Source: Candidatus Blautia faecipullorum
GTDB lineage: Bacteria; Bacillota; Clostridia; Lachnospirales; Lachnospiraceae
Length of the DNA stretch: 64,000 bases
Assembly: GCA_019115125.1 (NCBI GenBank)
Contig: DXEG01000051.1
Location: 19,143 to 83,142 of the forward strand
Direction: 5' to 3'
Shown: one piece after another, positions 1-8,877 of the stretch
How the letters are laid out: each line of letters opens with the position of its first letter
Position numbering within the stretch: position 1 is the first letter of the stretch
Program-made: the position numbers and the translations under genes
Notes under the pieces: model-generated
The model's database searches: none
What the model saw: only the letters and a program-made list of their open reading frames with translations
Told to the model about the DNA's origin: nothing

Positions 1-152
1 CCATTGATGAAAAAGCGATCCTTGATTTCATAGGACCGTATTTCGGAGAGGACGCTGAAATCAAGGTGGAGTATGTGGACGAGATTCCTGTTTTGAATTC
101 CGGCAAGCGGAAATCATTTGAGAACCGCTGCGAGAAGTATATCCGCAGATAA
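1..152 (+). CDS. CapK/phenylacetate-CoA ligase-like protein, C-terminal fragment
   Basis: Only the last 49 codons are inside the window; the reading frame is open from base 3 to the TAA at 150-152. The tail YVDEIPVLNSGKRK matches the tail of the adenylate-forming gene at 1537-2856 (YVDEIPIEASGKRM), including the Gly-Lys near the C-terminus that corresponds to the catalytic lysine region of ANL enzymes. It is therefore a second CapK-like adenylating enzyme in the same surface-polysaccharide locus. Substrate unknown; CapK relatives are thought to activate carboxylates during capsule synthesis. Confidence 0.75.
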   Translation, partial: IDEKAILDFIGPYFGEDAEIKVEYVDEIPVLNSGKRKSFENRCEKYIRR

Positions 153-255
153 GCAGGCGGCGGAAACATTTCGCAGTGAATTTTCGGCAGATATGATATT
201 TCTGGTGCGGATTTAAGCAAACAGAAAAGGGATGGGGACAAAAGGAGGAAACTCT

Positions 256-1497
256 TTGGCTTCAAAAGATAGACAAAAAAGAATCATATCCAATACAGCC
301 TACACCATAGGCGGCGCGCTTCTCATGAACGGAGTTCTGCAGATTCTGGTTTATCCGCTGCTGAACCGGTTCATGGGAAGCGGCCAGCTTGGCAAGCTGC
401 TGTATCTTATGGGGCTGGTGGCGATCCTCTGTCCTTCGGTGGGACAGGCGCTGAACACCAGCCGTCTTGTTGTTCGCAGAGATTATGAGGTGACTAACGG
501 AGACTACAACCTTCTCCTTCTTGGCTTCGGTGGGATCGGAACCGCCGTGTCCCTGGCGGTGGCAAAGGACTCCATGACCTCGGGAATGACCGTTTTCTGG
601 ACGATAGTTCTTCTCATGACTACCATCTTCCGGTATTACGGGGATGTGGAGTACCGTCTGAACCTGAATTACCGGAGATATTTCTGCTATTACGCGGTGC
701 TGACGGCGGGATATGCGGCTGGATTCGTCCTGTATCTTCTTACAAAGAACTGGTTTCTGGTTTTTATCACAGGAGAAGCGGCCTGTCTGGCGTATCTTGG
801 GATTACGGGAACGGTATTTCAGGGGTTTTTCCAGAGGAGCCGGTGGTTCGGAAAGGCGTTTCAGCGGGGCGGGTTTCTGGTATTTTCTTATCTGATCACC
901 AATCTTACGCTGAATATCGACCGGATCGTCCTGGAGCATCTGATCGGTTCTCTGGCGGTAACACAGTATTATGTCACCTCTCTCATAGGAAAAACGCTGG
1001 TGCTTTTGGTGGCGCCTGTGAATACGATCATCATTTCTTATCTGACGAGGGACCAGAAACGGATGGACAGGAAGCAATTCCTGAAATTTACAGGTATCGG
1101 CGCGGCTGTGAGCCTGGTGTTTTTTCTGGGCGCCCAGATCGGAACCCCGCTTTTTGTGCGGCTGTTTTACAGGGAGCTCTATGATTCGGTAAGACCGATG
1201 ATAACCGTGGTGAATTTGAGCCAGATACTGGGAGTTCTGTCCACTTATCTTTTTATTGTGGCGCTGACCTTCACGGAAGAAAAATGGCAGTTGATCCTTC
1301 AGATCTTTCATTTGCTTCTGATCGGAGTTCTTGTATTGATTTTCACCGGCAAAGGCGGTATTATGGGATTTGCTGACGCGGTTCTGATCGCCAATGCTGT
1401 TCGGGTGGCGGCGGTGATCCTTCTGGGTTTGTGGAAAGCGGGAAAGCACGGCGGCGGCCCGGAGAAGAAAAGCGGCGCGGAAGAGAGAACGCCATAA
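256..1497 (+). CDS. polysaccharide flippase (Wzx/MATE-like membrane protein)
   Basis: About 413 residues with roughly 12 hydrophobic segments and an N-terminal helix that begins shortly after a KDRQKR basic patch, as in the oligosaccharidyl-lipid flippase superfamily. These proteins move lipid-linked sugar units across the membrane. I chose the TTG at 256 because AAAGGAGG lies at 241-248 with 7-nt spacing; an in-frame ATG at 232 sits upstream of that ribosome site and would put the site inside the gene. Flanking CapK-like and glycosyltransferase genes support the role. The C-terminus is a basic, glycine-rich cytoplasmic tail. Family assignment is from topology and context, since flippases are poorly conserved. 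Confidence 0.8.
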   Translation: MASKDRQKRIISNTAYTIGGALLMNGVLQILVYPLLNRFMGSGQLGKLLYLMGLVAILCPSVGQALNTSRLVVRRDYEVTNGDYNLLLLGFGGIGTAVSLAVAKDSMTSGMTVFWTIVLLMTTIFRYYGDVEYRLNLNYRRYFCYYAVLTAGYAAGFVLYLLTKNWFLVFITGEAACLAYLGITGTVFQGFFQRSRWFGKAFQRGGFLVFSYLITNLTLNIDRIVLEHLIGSLAVTQYYVTSLIGKTLVLLVAPVNTIIISYLTRDQKRMDRKQFLKFTGIGAAVSLVFFLGAQIGTPLFVRLFYRELYDSVRPMITVVNLSQILGVLSTYLFIVALTFTEEKWQLILQIFHLLLIGVLVLIFTGKGGIMGFADAVLIANAVRVAAVILLGLWKAGKHGGGPEKKSGAEERTP

Positions 1498-1536
1498 TTG
1501 ATATATTGGAATAGGGAAGGAAGAGATTAAGAAATT

Positions 1537-2856
1537 ATGCAGGCAGGCGAAGTATTAAGAAGAACCGCTTTCGTGACTCTGGATAAGCTTCAGGGCGGGA
1601 AGCTGGACAAAATAAAAAAAGTGAATAAGCGGGAGATCGTGGAAGGCATTACAAAAGAATATGCGGACCGCCGTATAGACGCTCTTCTGGATTACGCGGG
1701 AAAGCACTCGGAATATTACAGAGAGTGGAGGGGCGTGGAGGATATCACGAAATATCCGGTTATGACCAAGATGGAATATAACCAGAACAAGGACAGGATT
1801 CTCTGCGATACCTTTCAGGATAAGAAGGACAGCCTTTTCCGTTTAAGCACCAGCGGCTCTACGGGAGCCCCCTTTACGGTGCTCTGCGACGGTGATAAGA
1901 TGAACCGTGTGAACATGAACTTTATTTCTTTTATGGAGCTGAACGGGTTCCGTATGGGAATGAAGAGAGGGGAATTTCGTGTATGGATTCCCGGAAAAAA
2001 TGTGATCTCCAGGTGGAAATCCTTCAAAAATAATCTGATCATGATCGATATTTCCAATATGGGAGACGATGCTCTTGCCGCCATATGCGAAAAGATACGG
2101 AGAGAAAGGATACAGGTGCTTGTGATCTATTCCAGCGCGCTGATCGTTCTCGCCAATTATCTCAAAAGAAAAAATGTGGATATCAGAAAGTGGGATGTGG
2201 AGATGGTGTTCGCCATGGGAGAGGCGCTCCCTCAGCCCACTTATGATCTGGTAAAGGAGATTTTTGGTTTTTCCCCGGTGCGCTCCTACGGAAACAACGA
2301 GAACGGCTTTCTTGCCTGTCAGGTAGGAGAGGAAGACCGCTATACAGTAGATCTCTATAATTTTTATATTGAAATGCTGAGCCTGGATTCGGACGACCCG
2401 GTGAAGCCGGGAGAGCTGGGCCGTATCGTGGTGACTGATTTTTACAATAAGGCCTTTCCTATGATCCGCTATGATACCGGAGATACGGGAATCTACCAGG
2501 AGGTAACAGATGAGAAGGGCAGGATCCACGGATACTTTACGGAAATTTACGGGCGCAGGGGCTCTATGATGTACAACTGCAGCGGGGAGCCGTTGTCCAT
2601 TCATGTGTTTATGAATGTTCTGATCAATCTGGAGGGCATCGTCCATCAGGCCAAATGCATCCAGTGGGAGAAAAAGAGATACCAGCTTCTTCTCAACGCG
2701 GACAGAGATAAGGTGGACGAGGCGGCTGTGGTGGCCTCCTACCGTAGATATCTGGGCCAGGAAGCCGAGATCGAGGTGACCTATGTGGACGAAATTCCCA
2801 TAGAAGCTTCCGGAAAGCGGATGGTATGCGAGCAGAAGTGCCCGGATTATCAGTAG
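1537..2856 (+). CDS. CapK-like adenylate-forming ligase (phenylacetate-CoA ligase family)
   Basis: 439 residues, the usual length for PaaK/CapK proteins. The phosphate-binding motif STSGSTGAPF is at about residue 102, an aromatic-rich adenine/acyl site YGNNENGF at about 251, and YDTGDTG at about 313 corresponds to the ribose-binding Asp region. The C-terminal GKR fits the mobile lysine domain. Enzymes of this family adenylate a carboxylate and usually pass it to CoA; CapK homologues occur in capsule loci with unproved substrates. It lies 39 bp after the flippase and 18 bp before the TPP enzyme, so it is almost certainly in the same operon. GGAAGG at about 1516 serves the ATG start. A paralogue ends at 152. 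Confidence 0.8.
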   Translation: MQAGEVLRRTAFVTLDKLQGGKLDKIKKVNKREIVEGITKEYADRRIDALLDYAGKHSEYYREWRGVEDITKYPVMTKMEYNQNKDRILCDTFQDKKDSLFRLSTSGSTGAPFTVLCDGDKMNRVNMNFISFMELNGFRMGMKRGEFRVWIPGKNVISRWKSFKNNLIMIDISNMGDDALAAICEKIRRERIQVLVIYSSALIVLANYLKRKNVDIRKWDVEMVFAMGEALPQPTYDLVKEIFGFSPVRSYGNNENGFLACQVGEEDRYTVDLYNFYIEMLSLDSDDPVKPGELGRIVVTDFYNKAFPMIRYDTGDTGIYQEVTDEKGRIHGYFTEIYGRRGSMMYNCSGEPLSIHVFMNVLINLEGIVHQAKCIQWEKKRYQLLLNADRDKVDEAAVVASYRRYLGQEAEIEVTYVDEIPIEASGKRMVCEQKCPDYQ

Positions 2857-2874
2857 GAACAGGAGCAGAACAAA

Positions 2875-4710
2875 ATGAAACAGAAAGTATCGGATTTTAT
2901 AGCGGATTATATAGCCGGATGGGGCATACGGGACGTGTTTACCGTCACCGGGGGAGGAGCCATGCACATGAACGATTCCTTTGGCCATCATGCTGCGCTC
3001 CATTGTACCTACCAGCATCATGAGCAGGCCTGCGCCATGGCGGCGGAGGCCTACGCCAGAGTAGACAATCATATGGCGGCGGTCTGTGTGACCACAGGCC
3101 CGGGAGCTACCAACGCCATTACAGGAGTCCTGGGAGGCTGGATGGATTCCATTCCAATGGTGATTTTTTCAGGACAGGCGAGATATGCCACCACGGTTCC
3201 GGCATCGGGCCTGCCCCTTCGCAGCATGGGCGTCCAGGAATGCAGCATTGTTCCGGTTGTGGCTTCTCTGACGAAATACGCCGTGATGGTGATCCGGCCG
3301 GAGGAGATCCGCTATCATCTGGAAAAGGCTCTGTATTTGGCTGTGAACGGACGGCCAGGCCCGGTGTGGCTGGATATACCGCTGGACGTTCAGGGAGCCG
3401 TCATAGAAACAGAAGAATTAAAGGGCTATGATCCGGGGGAAAATCCTGAACAGAGGCCGGGAGAAATTTCAGAGGAAATCGTTGAGAAGATTCTGGATAA
3501 GATTGTTTCCAGCAGCCGTCCGGTGATGTTCCCGGGAAACGGTGTGCGTCTTGCCGGAGCGATAAAGGAATTTCGTCAGCTTGTGGAAGTGCTGGGGATC
3601 CCGGTGATCACCGGAATGAGCAGCGTGGACGCTATAGAATCGGAGCATCCCTTTTTTGTGGGACGGAGCGGAAGCACAGGCACAAGACCGGGAAATTTTG
3701 CCCTTCAGAACAGCGATCTGCTGCTGTCTCTGGGGAACCGTCAGGGCTTTGCCCAGACAGGGTTTCAGTTTCAGGACTGGGCCCGGAACAGCTATACGAT
3801 CCTCAATGACATTGATGAAAATGAACTGAAGAAGCCCAGTCTTCATGTGAGTCTGCCGGTCTGCGGGGACGCCGGGGAACTGATACGGAAGCTGCTCAAA
3901 GGAGCCGCGGACAGAGGCGCGAATGCCGAAAATCCTCTTTTCCGGGGAAAGGCCTGGATGGAGCAGTGCCGTACATGGAAGGCCAAATATCCTGTGGTAA
4001 CAGAAAAGCATTATGAAACCATTGAGGAGGGCTGTACCAATATATACGCCTTTTATGAAGAACTGTCAAAAGCAATGGGAGAGAACCAGAATCTACTGGT
4101 GAGCGTGGGAACCTCCCGTGTGGCGGGAAGCCAGGCTTTCCGGATAAAAAAGGGCCAGAGATTTATTACTAATCCAAACACAGCCTCCATGGGCTTCTGC
4201 CTGCCGGGAGCGGAGGGCGTGTGCATTGCCTCCGGAAGAAAACCGGTGGTCTGCGTCACCGGGGAAGGAAGCCTTCAGATGAATATTCAGGAGCTTCAGA
4301 CCATCCGGCAGAATAAGCTCCCGGTGAAATTATTTGTGATCAATAACCAGGGCTATCATTCTATCCGCCAGACGCAGCAGGGCTACTTCGGCGAGCCTCT
4401 GGTGGGAGTGGGTGAGGAGAGCGGGGATCTGAGCTTTCCGGATCTTAGCAGACTGGCTCCTGCCTATGGATTCCCCTACAGGGCGATTCACAGCTCTGCG
4501 GAGCTGCCGGGAACCATAAAAGCGGTGCTGGAGCAGGAAGGGGCTGTGATCTGCGAGGTGTTTGTGACAAAATACCAGAAAACGGAACCAAAAACCTCTT
4601 CCAGAAAGCTTTCTGACGGCAGGATGGTGTCCGCTCCTCTGGAGGATATGTACCCTTTCCTTTCCAGAGAGGAGCTGGAGGAAAATATGAAGATTTCCCG
4701 GAGAAAATAA
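2875..4710 (+). CDS. thiamine-pyrophosphate-dependent enzyme, acetolactate-synthase-like
   Basis: 611 residues with the three-domain plan of the acetolactate synthase family. The N-terminal Pyr domain has the conserved Glu in HHEQACAMAAEAYAR, the middle domain runs about 200-340, and the C-terminal domain carries the TPP/Mg motif, here GEGSLQMN...NN instead of the usual GDG start. The GEG variant is a conservative change at a metal ligand. In polysaccharide loci such enzymes make keto acids or add two-carbon branches to keto-sugars (YerE-type chemistry). Being followed by an NAD-dependent epimerase/reductase fits sugar modification, but branched-chain amino acid synthesis is unlikely here because no small subunit or ilv genes are present. 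The product is unknown. Confidence 0.82.
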   Translation: MKQKVSDFIADYIAGWGIRDVFTVTGGGAMHMNDSFGHHAALHCTYQHHEQACAMAAEAYARVDNHMAAVCVTTGPGATNAITGVLGGWMDSIPMVIFSGQARYATTVPASGLPLRSMGVQECSIVPVVASLTKYAVMVIRPEEIRYHLEKALYLAVNGRPGPVWLDIPLDVQGAVIETEELKGYDPGENPEQRPGEISEEIVEKILDKIVSSSRPVMFPGNGVRLAGAIKEFRQLVEVLGIPVITGMSSVDAIESEHPFFVGRSGSTGTRPGNFALQNSDLLLSLGNRQGFAQTGFQFQDWARNSYTILNDIDENELKKPSLHVSLPVCGDAGELIRKLLKGAADRGANAENPLFRGKAWMEQCRTWKAKYPVVTEKHYETIEEGCTNIYAFYEELSKAMGENQNLLVSVGTSRVAGSQAFRIKKGQRFITNPNTASMGFCLPGAEGVCIASGRKPVVCVTGEGSLQMNIQELQTIRQNKLPVKLFVINNQGYHSIRQTQQGYFGEPLVGVGEESGDLSFPDLSRLAPAYGFPYRAIHSSAELPGTIKAVLEQEGAVICEVFVTKYQKTEPKTSSRKLSDGRMVSAPLEDMYPFLSREELEENMKISRRK

Positions 4711-4792
4711 TATTCAGAAGCTTTTTGTATCTGTCAGAATGGATCACAGGAGAAGCAAGGGAAATATCAAAAATATATAAGGAAAAACAAAT

Positions 4793-5716
4793 ATGAAACG
4801 AATTGTTGTCACCGGAGCCACCAGTATGATCGGGGCGGCTCTGATCGAAGAATGTGTGAGACATGGGGTTGAGGTGTACGCGGTGGTCCGCGCTTCCTCA
4901 GGCAAACAGAACCGCCTGCCTGAAAGCGAAACAGTCCATCTTATAGACTGTGCGCTGGAGGAGCTGGAACGCCTGCCTGAACGGATCCCCAAAGGCTGCG
5001 ACACGTTTTTCCACTTTGCCTGGGGAAATACAGGAGAGTGCAGAAACAAAAGCACAGAGCTTCAGAGCAGAAATATATTTTATACGTTGAAAGCGGTCCG
5101 GGTGGCAGAGACGCTGGGCTGCGGCCGTTTTGTGGGGGCAGGCTCCCAGGCGGAGTACGGCCCCATGGATGTGGATAAAATTTCTCCGGACAGTCCTGTG
5201 AATCCCACTACGCCCTACGGCGCCAGCAAGCTTGCCGCCGGGCAGCTTGCCCGGATGCTGTGCAGAGAGCTTGGAATGGAATGTATCTGGCCGAGGATTT
5301 TCAGTGTTTATGGGATTTATGAAAAGGATACGACCATGATCGCCTCGGGACTCCGCAGAATGCTGGCAGGAGAACCTACAGAATTTACTCCGGCGGAGCA
5401 GAGATGGGATTATCTGTACAGCAGGGACGCGGGACGGGCATATTACCTGATCGGAGAGAAGGGTAAGGACGGTGCCGTCTACTGTATCGGAAGCGGTCAG
5501 GCCAGACCGCTGAGAGAATATATCGAAGAGATGGCACGGCTTACGGGAGCCCGGAATCCGGGAATCGGAGCAAAGCCCTATCCTGAGGGCGCGGTGATGA
5601 ATCTTTGCGCGGATATCGGAGCTCTGCGCAGAGATACCGGATTTTTGCCGGAATATACCTTTGAACAGGGAATTCGGGAGACGATCCAGTGGCTGAAAGA
5701 GAAGAATACTTTGTGA
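4793..5716 (+). CDS. NAD-dependent epimerase/dehydratase (extended SDR)
   Basis: 307 residues. The Rossmann start is VVTGATSMIGAAL (TGxxxxxG, residues about 5-17) and the catalytic YxxxK is in TPYGASKLAAGQ at about residue 143, with the upstream Ser of GAGSQAEYG completing the triad. This is an extended short-chain dehydrogenase acting on a nucleotide-activated sugar: epimerisation, dehydration or keto reduction. The position directly after the TPP enzyme suggests that the two act on the same sugar. It starts 82 bp after the preceding stop; this gap has no promoter I could recognise. The exact sugar cannot be read from sequence. Confidence 0.85.
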   Translation: MKRIVVTGATSMIGAALIEECVRHGVEVYAVVRASSGKQNRLPESETVHLIDCALEELERLPERIPKGCDTFFHFAWGNTGECRNKSTELQSRNIFYTLKAVRVAETLGCGRFVGAGSQAEYGPMDVDKISPDSPVNPTTPYGASKLAAGQLARMLCRELGMECIWPRIFSVYGIYEKDTTMIASGLRRMLAGEPTEFTPAEQRWDYLYSRDAGRAYYLIGEKGKDGAVYCIGSGQARPLREYIEEMARLTGARNPGIGAKPYPEGAVMNLCADIGALRRDTGFLPEYTFEQGIRETIQWLKEKNTL

Positions 5717-5752
5717 GATTTTCCATCAGAAGTATAAAAAGGATGAGTACAG

Positions 5753-6886
5753 ATGAAAATGAAAAAGAAAATTTCGGTGGTCATTCCCACCTACAATGAG
5801 GAAGCCAATGTGGTTCCTCTCGCAAAGGCCATTGTGGAGGTCATGGAGAGAGAGCTTAGTCATTACGACTATGAGATCCTGTTTATCGACAACCACTCCA
5901 GGGACAATACCCAGGCTCTTCTGCGGGGACTCTGCGGTGAAAACAAAAAGATCAAGGCTATATTCAACGCCCGAAATTTCGGACAGGCCCGCTCTCCGGT
6001 GTACGGCATGAAGCAGGCCTACGGAGATTGTGTGGTGCGTATGTGCGCGGATTTTCAGGACCCGGTAGAGATGATCCCGGTTTTTGTAAAGGAATGGGAG
6101 CAGGGACATAAGATTGTGATCGGGGTAAAAAACGCCAGCCAGGAGCGCAAAAGGATGTACTGGCTCCGGGGCGTCTATTACAAAATGATCCGAAAGATTA
6201 CGGATATCGATCATATCGAGCAGTTTACCGGATTTGGCCTATATGACAAAAAATTTGTCGATGTGGTCAGGGACCTCCACGATCCCATGCCTTATCTGCG
6301 GGGGATCATTGCGGAGCTGGGCTTCGACTATAAGGCGGTGCCTTATACCCAGCCAAAACGGAGAGCGGGAAAAAGCAAAAACAATTTTTACAGTCTTTAT
6401 GATTATGCCATGATCGGAATTACCTCCTACTCTAAGGTAGTGATGCGTCTTGCCACCTTTGCGGGCTTTATCATCGGCGGCCTGAGCTTCCTGGCAGCGA
6501 TTGTGTATCTGGTGCTGAAGCTGATGTACTGGGACCGTTTTTCCGCAGGCGTGGCGCCCATGGTCATCGGCGTATTCTTCCTGGGTGCTCTGCAGTTGTT
6601 TTTTATCGGTTTTCTGGGAGAATATGTGCTGAGCATTAATACCAGGGTGCTGGACCGCCCTCTTGTAGTGGAGGAGGAACGGCTGAATTTTGATGAGAAT
6701 GAGGAAAACAGCCCGGTAAAAATAACCGGAGAGTCCAGAAGCGCAGACGGGACAGGATCGATCACGCCGGAGACCCTGGCGGCCGTGGGGATGCTGCTGC
6801 AGCAGTATTCCGCCGCTGCCCGCAGCGCCAAGGAAAGTGATATGGAAGATCCGGCTGATAAGCCGGGGGAGCAGACAGGAGTATGA
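5753..6886 (+). CDS. GT2 glycosyltransferase, GtrB/DPM1-like, membrane-anchored
   Basis: 377 residues. The GT-A domain opens with VVIPTYNEEANV, followed by FIDNHSRDNT and the metal-site region CADFQDP, with RNFGQ in between, all hallmarks of polyprenyl-phosphate glycosyltransferases such as GtrB or dolichol-phosphate mannosyltransferase. Two membrane helices lie at about 235-300. The last 60 residues form an unusual hydrophilic, probably disordered tail rich in Glu and Ser. Such enzymes load a sugar on undecaprenyl phosphate for use on the outer face of the membrane by a GT-C enzyme, and the next gene is a plausible partner. Its stop almost abuts the next start. Confidence 0.85.
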   Translation: MKMKKKISVVIPTYNEEANVVPLAKAIVEVMERELSHYDYEILFIDNHSRDNTQALLRGLCGENKKIKAIFNARNFGQARSPVYGMKQAYGDCVVRMCADFQDPVEMIPVFVKEWEQGHKIVIGVKNASQERKRMYWLRGVYYKMIRKITDIDHIEQFTGFGLYDKKFVDVVRDLHDPMPYLRGIIAELGFDYKAVPYTQPKRRAGKSKNNFYSLYDYAMIGITSYSKVVMRLATFAGFIIGGLSFLAAIVYLVLKLMYWDRFSAGVAPMVIGVFFLGALQLFFIGFLGEYVLSINTRVLDRPLVVEEERLNFDENEENSPVKITGESRSADGTGSITPETLAAVGMLLQQYSAAARSAKESDMEDPADKPGEQTGV

Positions 6887-6888
6887 AA

Positions 6889-8742
6889 ATGAATAAAAAA
6901 GCAGTGACAAAATCACCCGGATTTTTCGCCGGGCTACGGACAGAATGGAAAAGTATGCGGTTTTTCTGCGGAAGCGAGCTGTGCCGCCTGGACTGGATCC
7001 TTTCCTTTTTGATCCTGGCTTTTCTGTTTGTGGCCTGCGCTCATTCGGACGTCAAGCTGACGGGAAACCGTTCTTTTCTGATGTACGGACATTTTACAGA
7101 CTTTTACCAGGCCAGCTATGAGCAGTCGGGAGGCTATTGGGCCAATTATCTGCCCAGTACTTTTCTGGCGTATGCCATCTGGAATCTGCCCCTGTATCTG
7201 ACAGGGCATGTGCCGGAGGAGATTCTGACCAACAGCTTTGTGAATACAATGTGGTACAAGCTGCTTCCTGTGATCCTGTATTTTGTCACAGCCCAGCTCA
7301 TGTACAAAATCGGAAAAGAGATGGGCTTTGGCGAGAAAAAAGCCCTGCTGTGCAAGTTTGCTTTCCTGATTTTTCCTATGGGGGTGTTCAGCCAGTTTAT
7401 TTTCAGCCAGTATGATATTTTTACTGTATTCTTTATTGTTCTGGGCTTCTGGCTTTATCTCAGGGGAAAGCTCTGGAAAACAGCTCTGATGTTCGGTATC
7501 GCGGCTACGTTCAAATATCACGCCATTCTTTATTTTCTGGCGCTGATTCTTTTAAAAGAGAAGAAGATCAGGAATCTGATCAAATATACGGCAGTGATGT
7601 CTCTTCCTCTCCTGGTGGAAATTGTGCCGAATCTGGGTTCAGAGGCATTCAGGAGGAACGTATTCGGCTTTGGGGCTCTTGAGTATGTACAAAAGTCCTT
7701 CTCCGTAGGATTTTTCAGCGGGATCAATCTGATGGCGGCGGCGGCGGCCTTTGTTCTGGTATGGGCTTACCAGAAGAAAACACAGGATCAGGAGTCTCTT
7801 AGTTCCTGGGCGGTGTTCTTCTGTGTGGCAGTGAGCTTTTCCATTTTCGGGTTTTCCACCTGGAATCCCCAGTGGATCCTTCTGATGGCGCCTTTCCTGG
7901 TTCTGAACATCTTTATCAGTGAAAACGGAAATCTGATGCTGATGATCACCAATATTTTTATGCTTGCCATGTATATTTTCAGCAGTCAGAGTATGGTGGA
8001 CGAGAGGGTTCTGAACGGCGGTATCCTGAAATATGTATTGAAAGACCGCAGCTTTGCCGTCCGTATGTGGGATCTTTACGGTTTCCACGACCAGGAGCTC
8101 CTGTGTACCGCTATGTGGATCGTTCTGGTTCTCTATGTGGTATTTGGACATCCGCGCTATCACAGCAGAAAGGGAGCTTCCATCGCCAAAGGACTGATCT
8201 GGCAGATGAGGGCGGCGTTTCTGTTTGGCACGGCGGCCTTTATGGTTCCGGCTCTTGTATGCGCGGCGGGAGTTCTTCAGGGAAAAGTGATCTTCTTTGA
8301 CAACAGCCGGCAGAATATGGAAATGGAAAATATTGCGGCGCTGGAAAAGGACAAACCTATTGTTCAGGAATTTACAGCGGACGGGGATACTCTGTCGGAT
8401 ATTAAGATCCGCGTATGGGCGGAGACAGGCTCCTCGGACAGCCTGCACAGCCTGAAAGTGACGCTCCGGGAAAAGGATTCCGGGGAAGTGATCTATGAGA
8501 GCCAGGGAGATACCTACGGGCTGAAAGAAAATACGGCGCTGTATTCCTTCCTGAAACATCCGGTAGATGTGGAAAATGGAAAGGTTTATGAGCTGGAGAT
8601 CGCCAGCGACGCTCCTGAAGGCAGCGGTCTGGGCCTTTACTGTGTGACGGCCTCAGGTGAAACGGAGCTTCTTACCAGTCCCCGGGGGGATGAAGCATCC
8701 AAAGAGAGCAGTCTCCAGATGTGTGTAACAGGAATTCAGTAG
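6889..8742 (+). CDS. large integral membrane glycosyltransferase (GT-C-like)
   Basis: About 617 residues. After a basic N-terminus, some 10-12 hydrophobic segments span about 35-465, then a soluble C-terminal part of about 150 residues with alternating beta character begins near VIFFDNSRQN and probably sits outside the cell. The Asp-containing first loop (ACAHSDVKLTG) resembles the catalytic loop of polyprenyl-phosphate-sugar-dependent GT-C enzymes. It follows the GtrB-like gene with a 2-bp gap, so the pair looks like a donor maker and its transferase. I prefer ATG 6889 over ATG 6883 because ACAGGAG ends at 6881, giving workable spacing only for 6889. The acceptor polymer is not known. Confidence 0.65.
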   Translation: MNKKAVTKSPGFFAGLRTEWKSMRFFCGSELCRLDWILSFLILAFLFVACAHSDVKLTGNRSFLMYGHFTDFYQASYEQSGGYWANYLPSTFLAYAIWNLPLYLTGHVPEEILTNSFVNTMWYKLLPVILYFVTAQLMYKIGKEMGFGEKKALLCKFAFLIFPMGVFSQFIFSQYDIFTVFFIVLGFWLYLRGKLWKTALMFGIAATFKYHAILYFLALILLKEKKIRNLIKYTAVMSLPLLVEIVPNLGSEAFRRNVFGFGALEYVQKSFSVGFFSGINLMAAAAAFVLVWAYQKKTQDQESLSSWAVFFCVAVSFSIFGFSTWNPQWILLMAPFLVLNIFISENGNLMLMITNIFMLAMYIFSSQSMVDERVLNGGILKYVLKDRSFAVRMWDLYGFHDQELLCTAMWIVLVLYVVFGHPRYHSRKGASIAKGLIWQMRAAFLFGTAAFMVPALVCAAGVLQGKVIFFDNSRQNMEMENIAALEKDKPIVQEFTADGDTLSDIKIRVWAETGSSDSLHSLKVTLREKDSGEVIYESQGDTYGLKENTALYSFLKHPVDVENGKVYELEIASDAPEGSGLGLYCVTASGETELLTSPRGDEASKESSLQMCVTGIQ

Positions 8743-8789
8743 CGTACAGCGAACAGCTTTGCTGCGGGCCGCGCCGTATGGCGGGGAGT

Positions 8790-8820
8790 CGGAGAGGGGA
8801 AAGGAGCTTTCCCCTCCCCG
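8790..8820. terminator. strong GC hairpin between convergent genes
   Basis: A 14-bp stem with one mismatch (CGGAGAGGGGAAAG / CTTTCCCCTCCCCG) and a 3-nt loop lies between the end of the polysaccharide locus and the convergent nuclease-like gene. There is no long T-run on either side, so it may act as a bidirectional but weak terminator or as an mRNA end barrier. Confidence 0.5.
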
Positions 8821-8877
8821 ATTGTCATTAAAAGCATCAGGGGCAGAGATGTCCGCGTTTCTGGGTTAAATGGAAAT

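Noticed and set aside
262-1449. Long open frame on the minus strand opposite the flippase
   Set aside because: Composition is His/Arg/Gln-rich as expected for an antisense shadow, it has no ribosome site, and the plus-strand frame has clear membrane-protein character.
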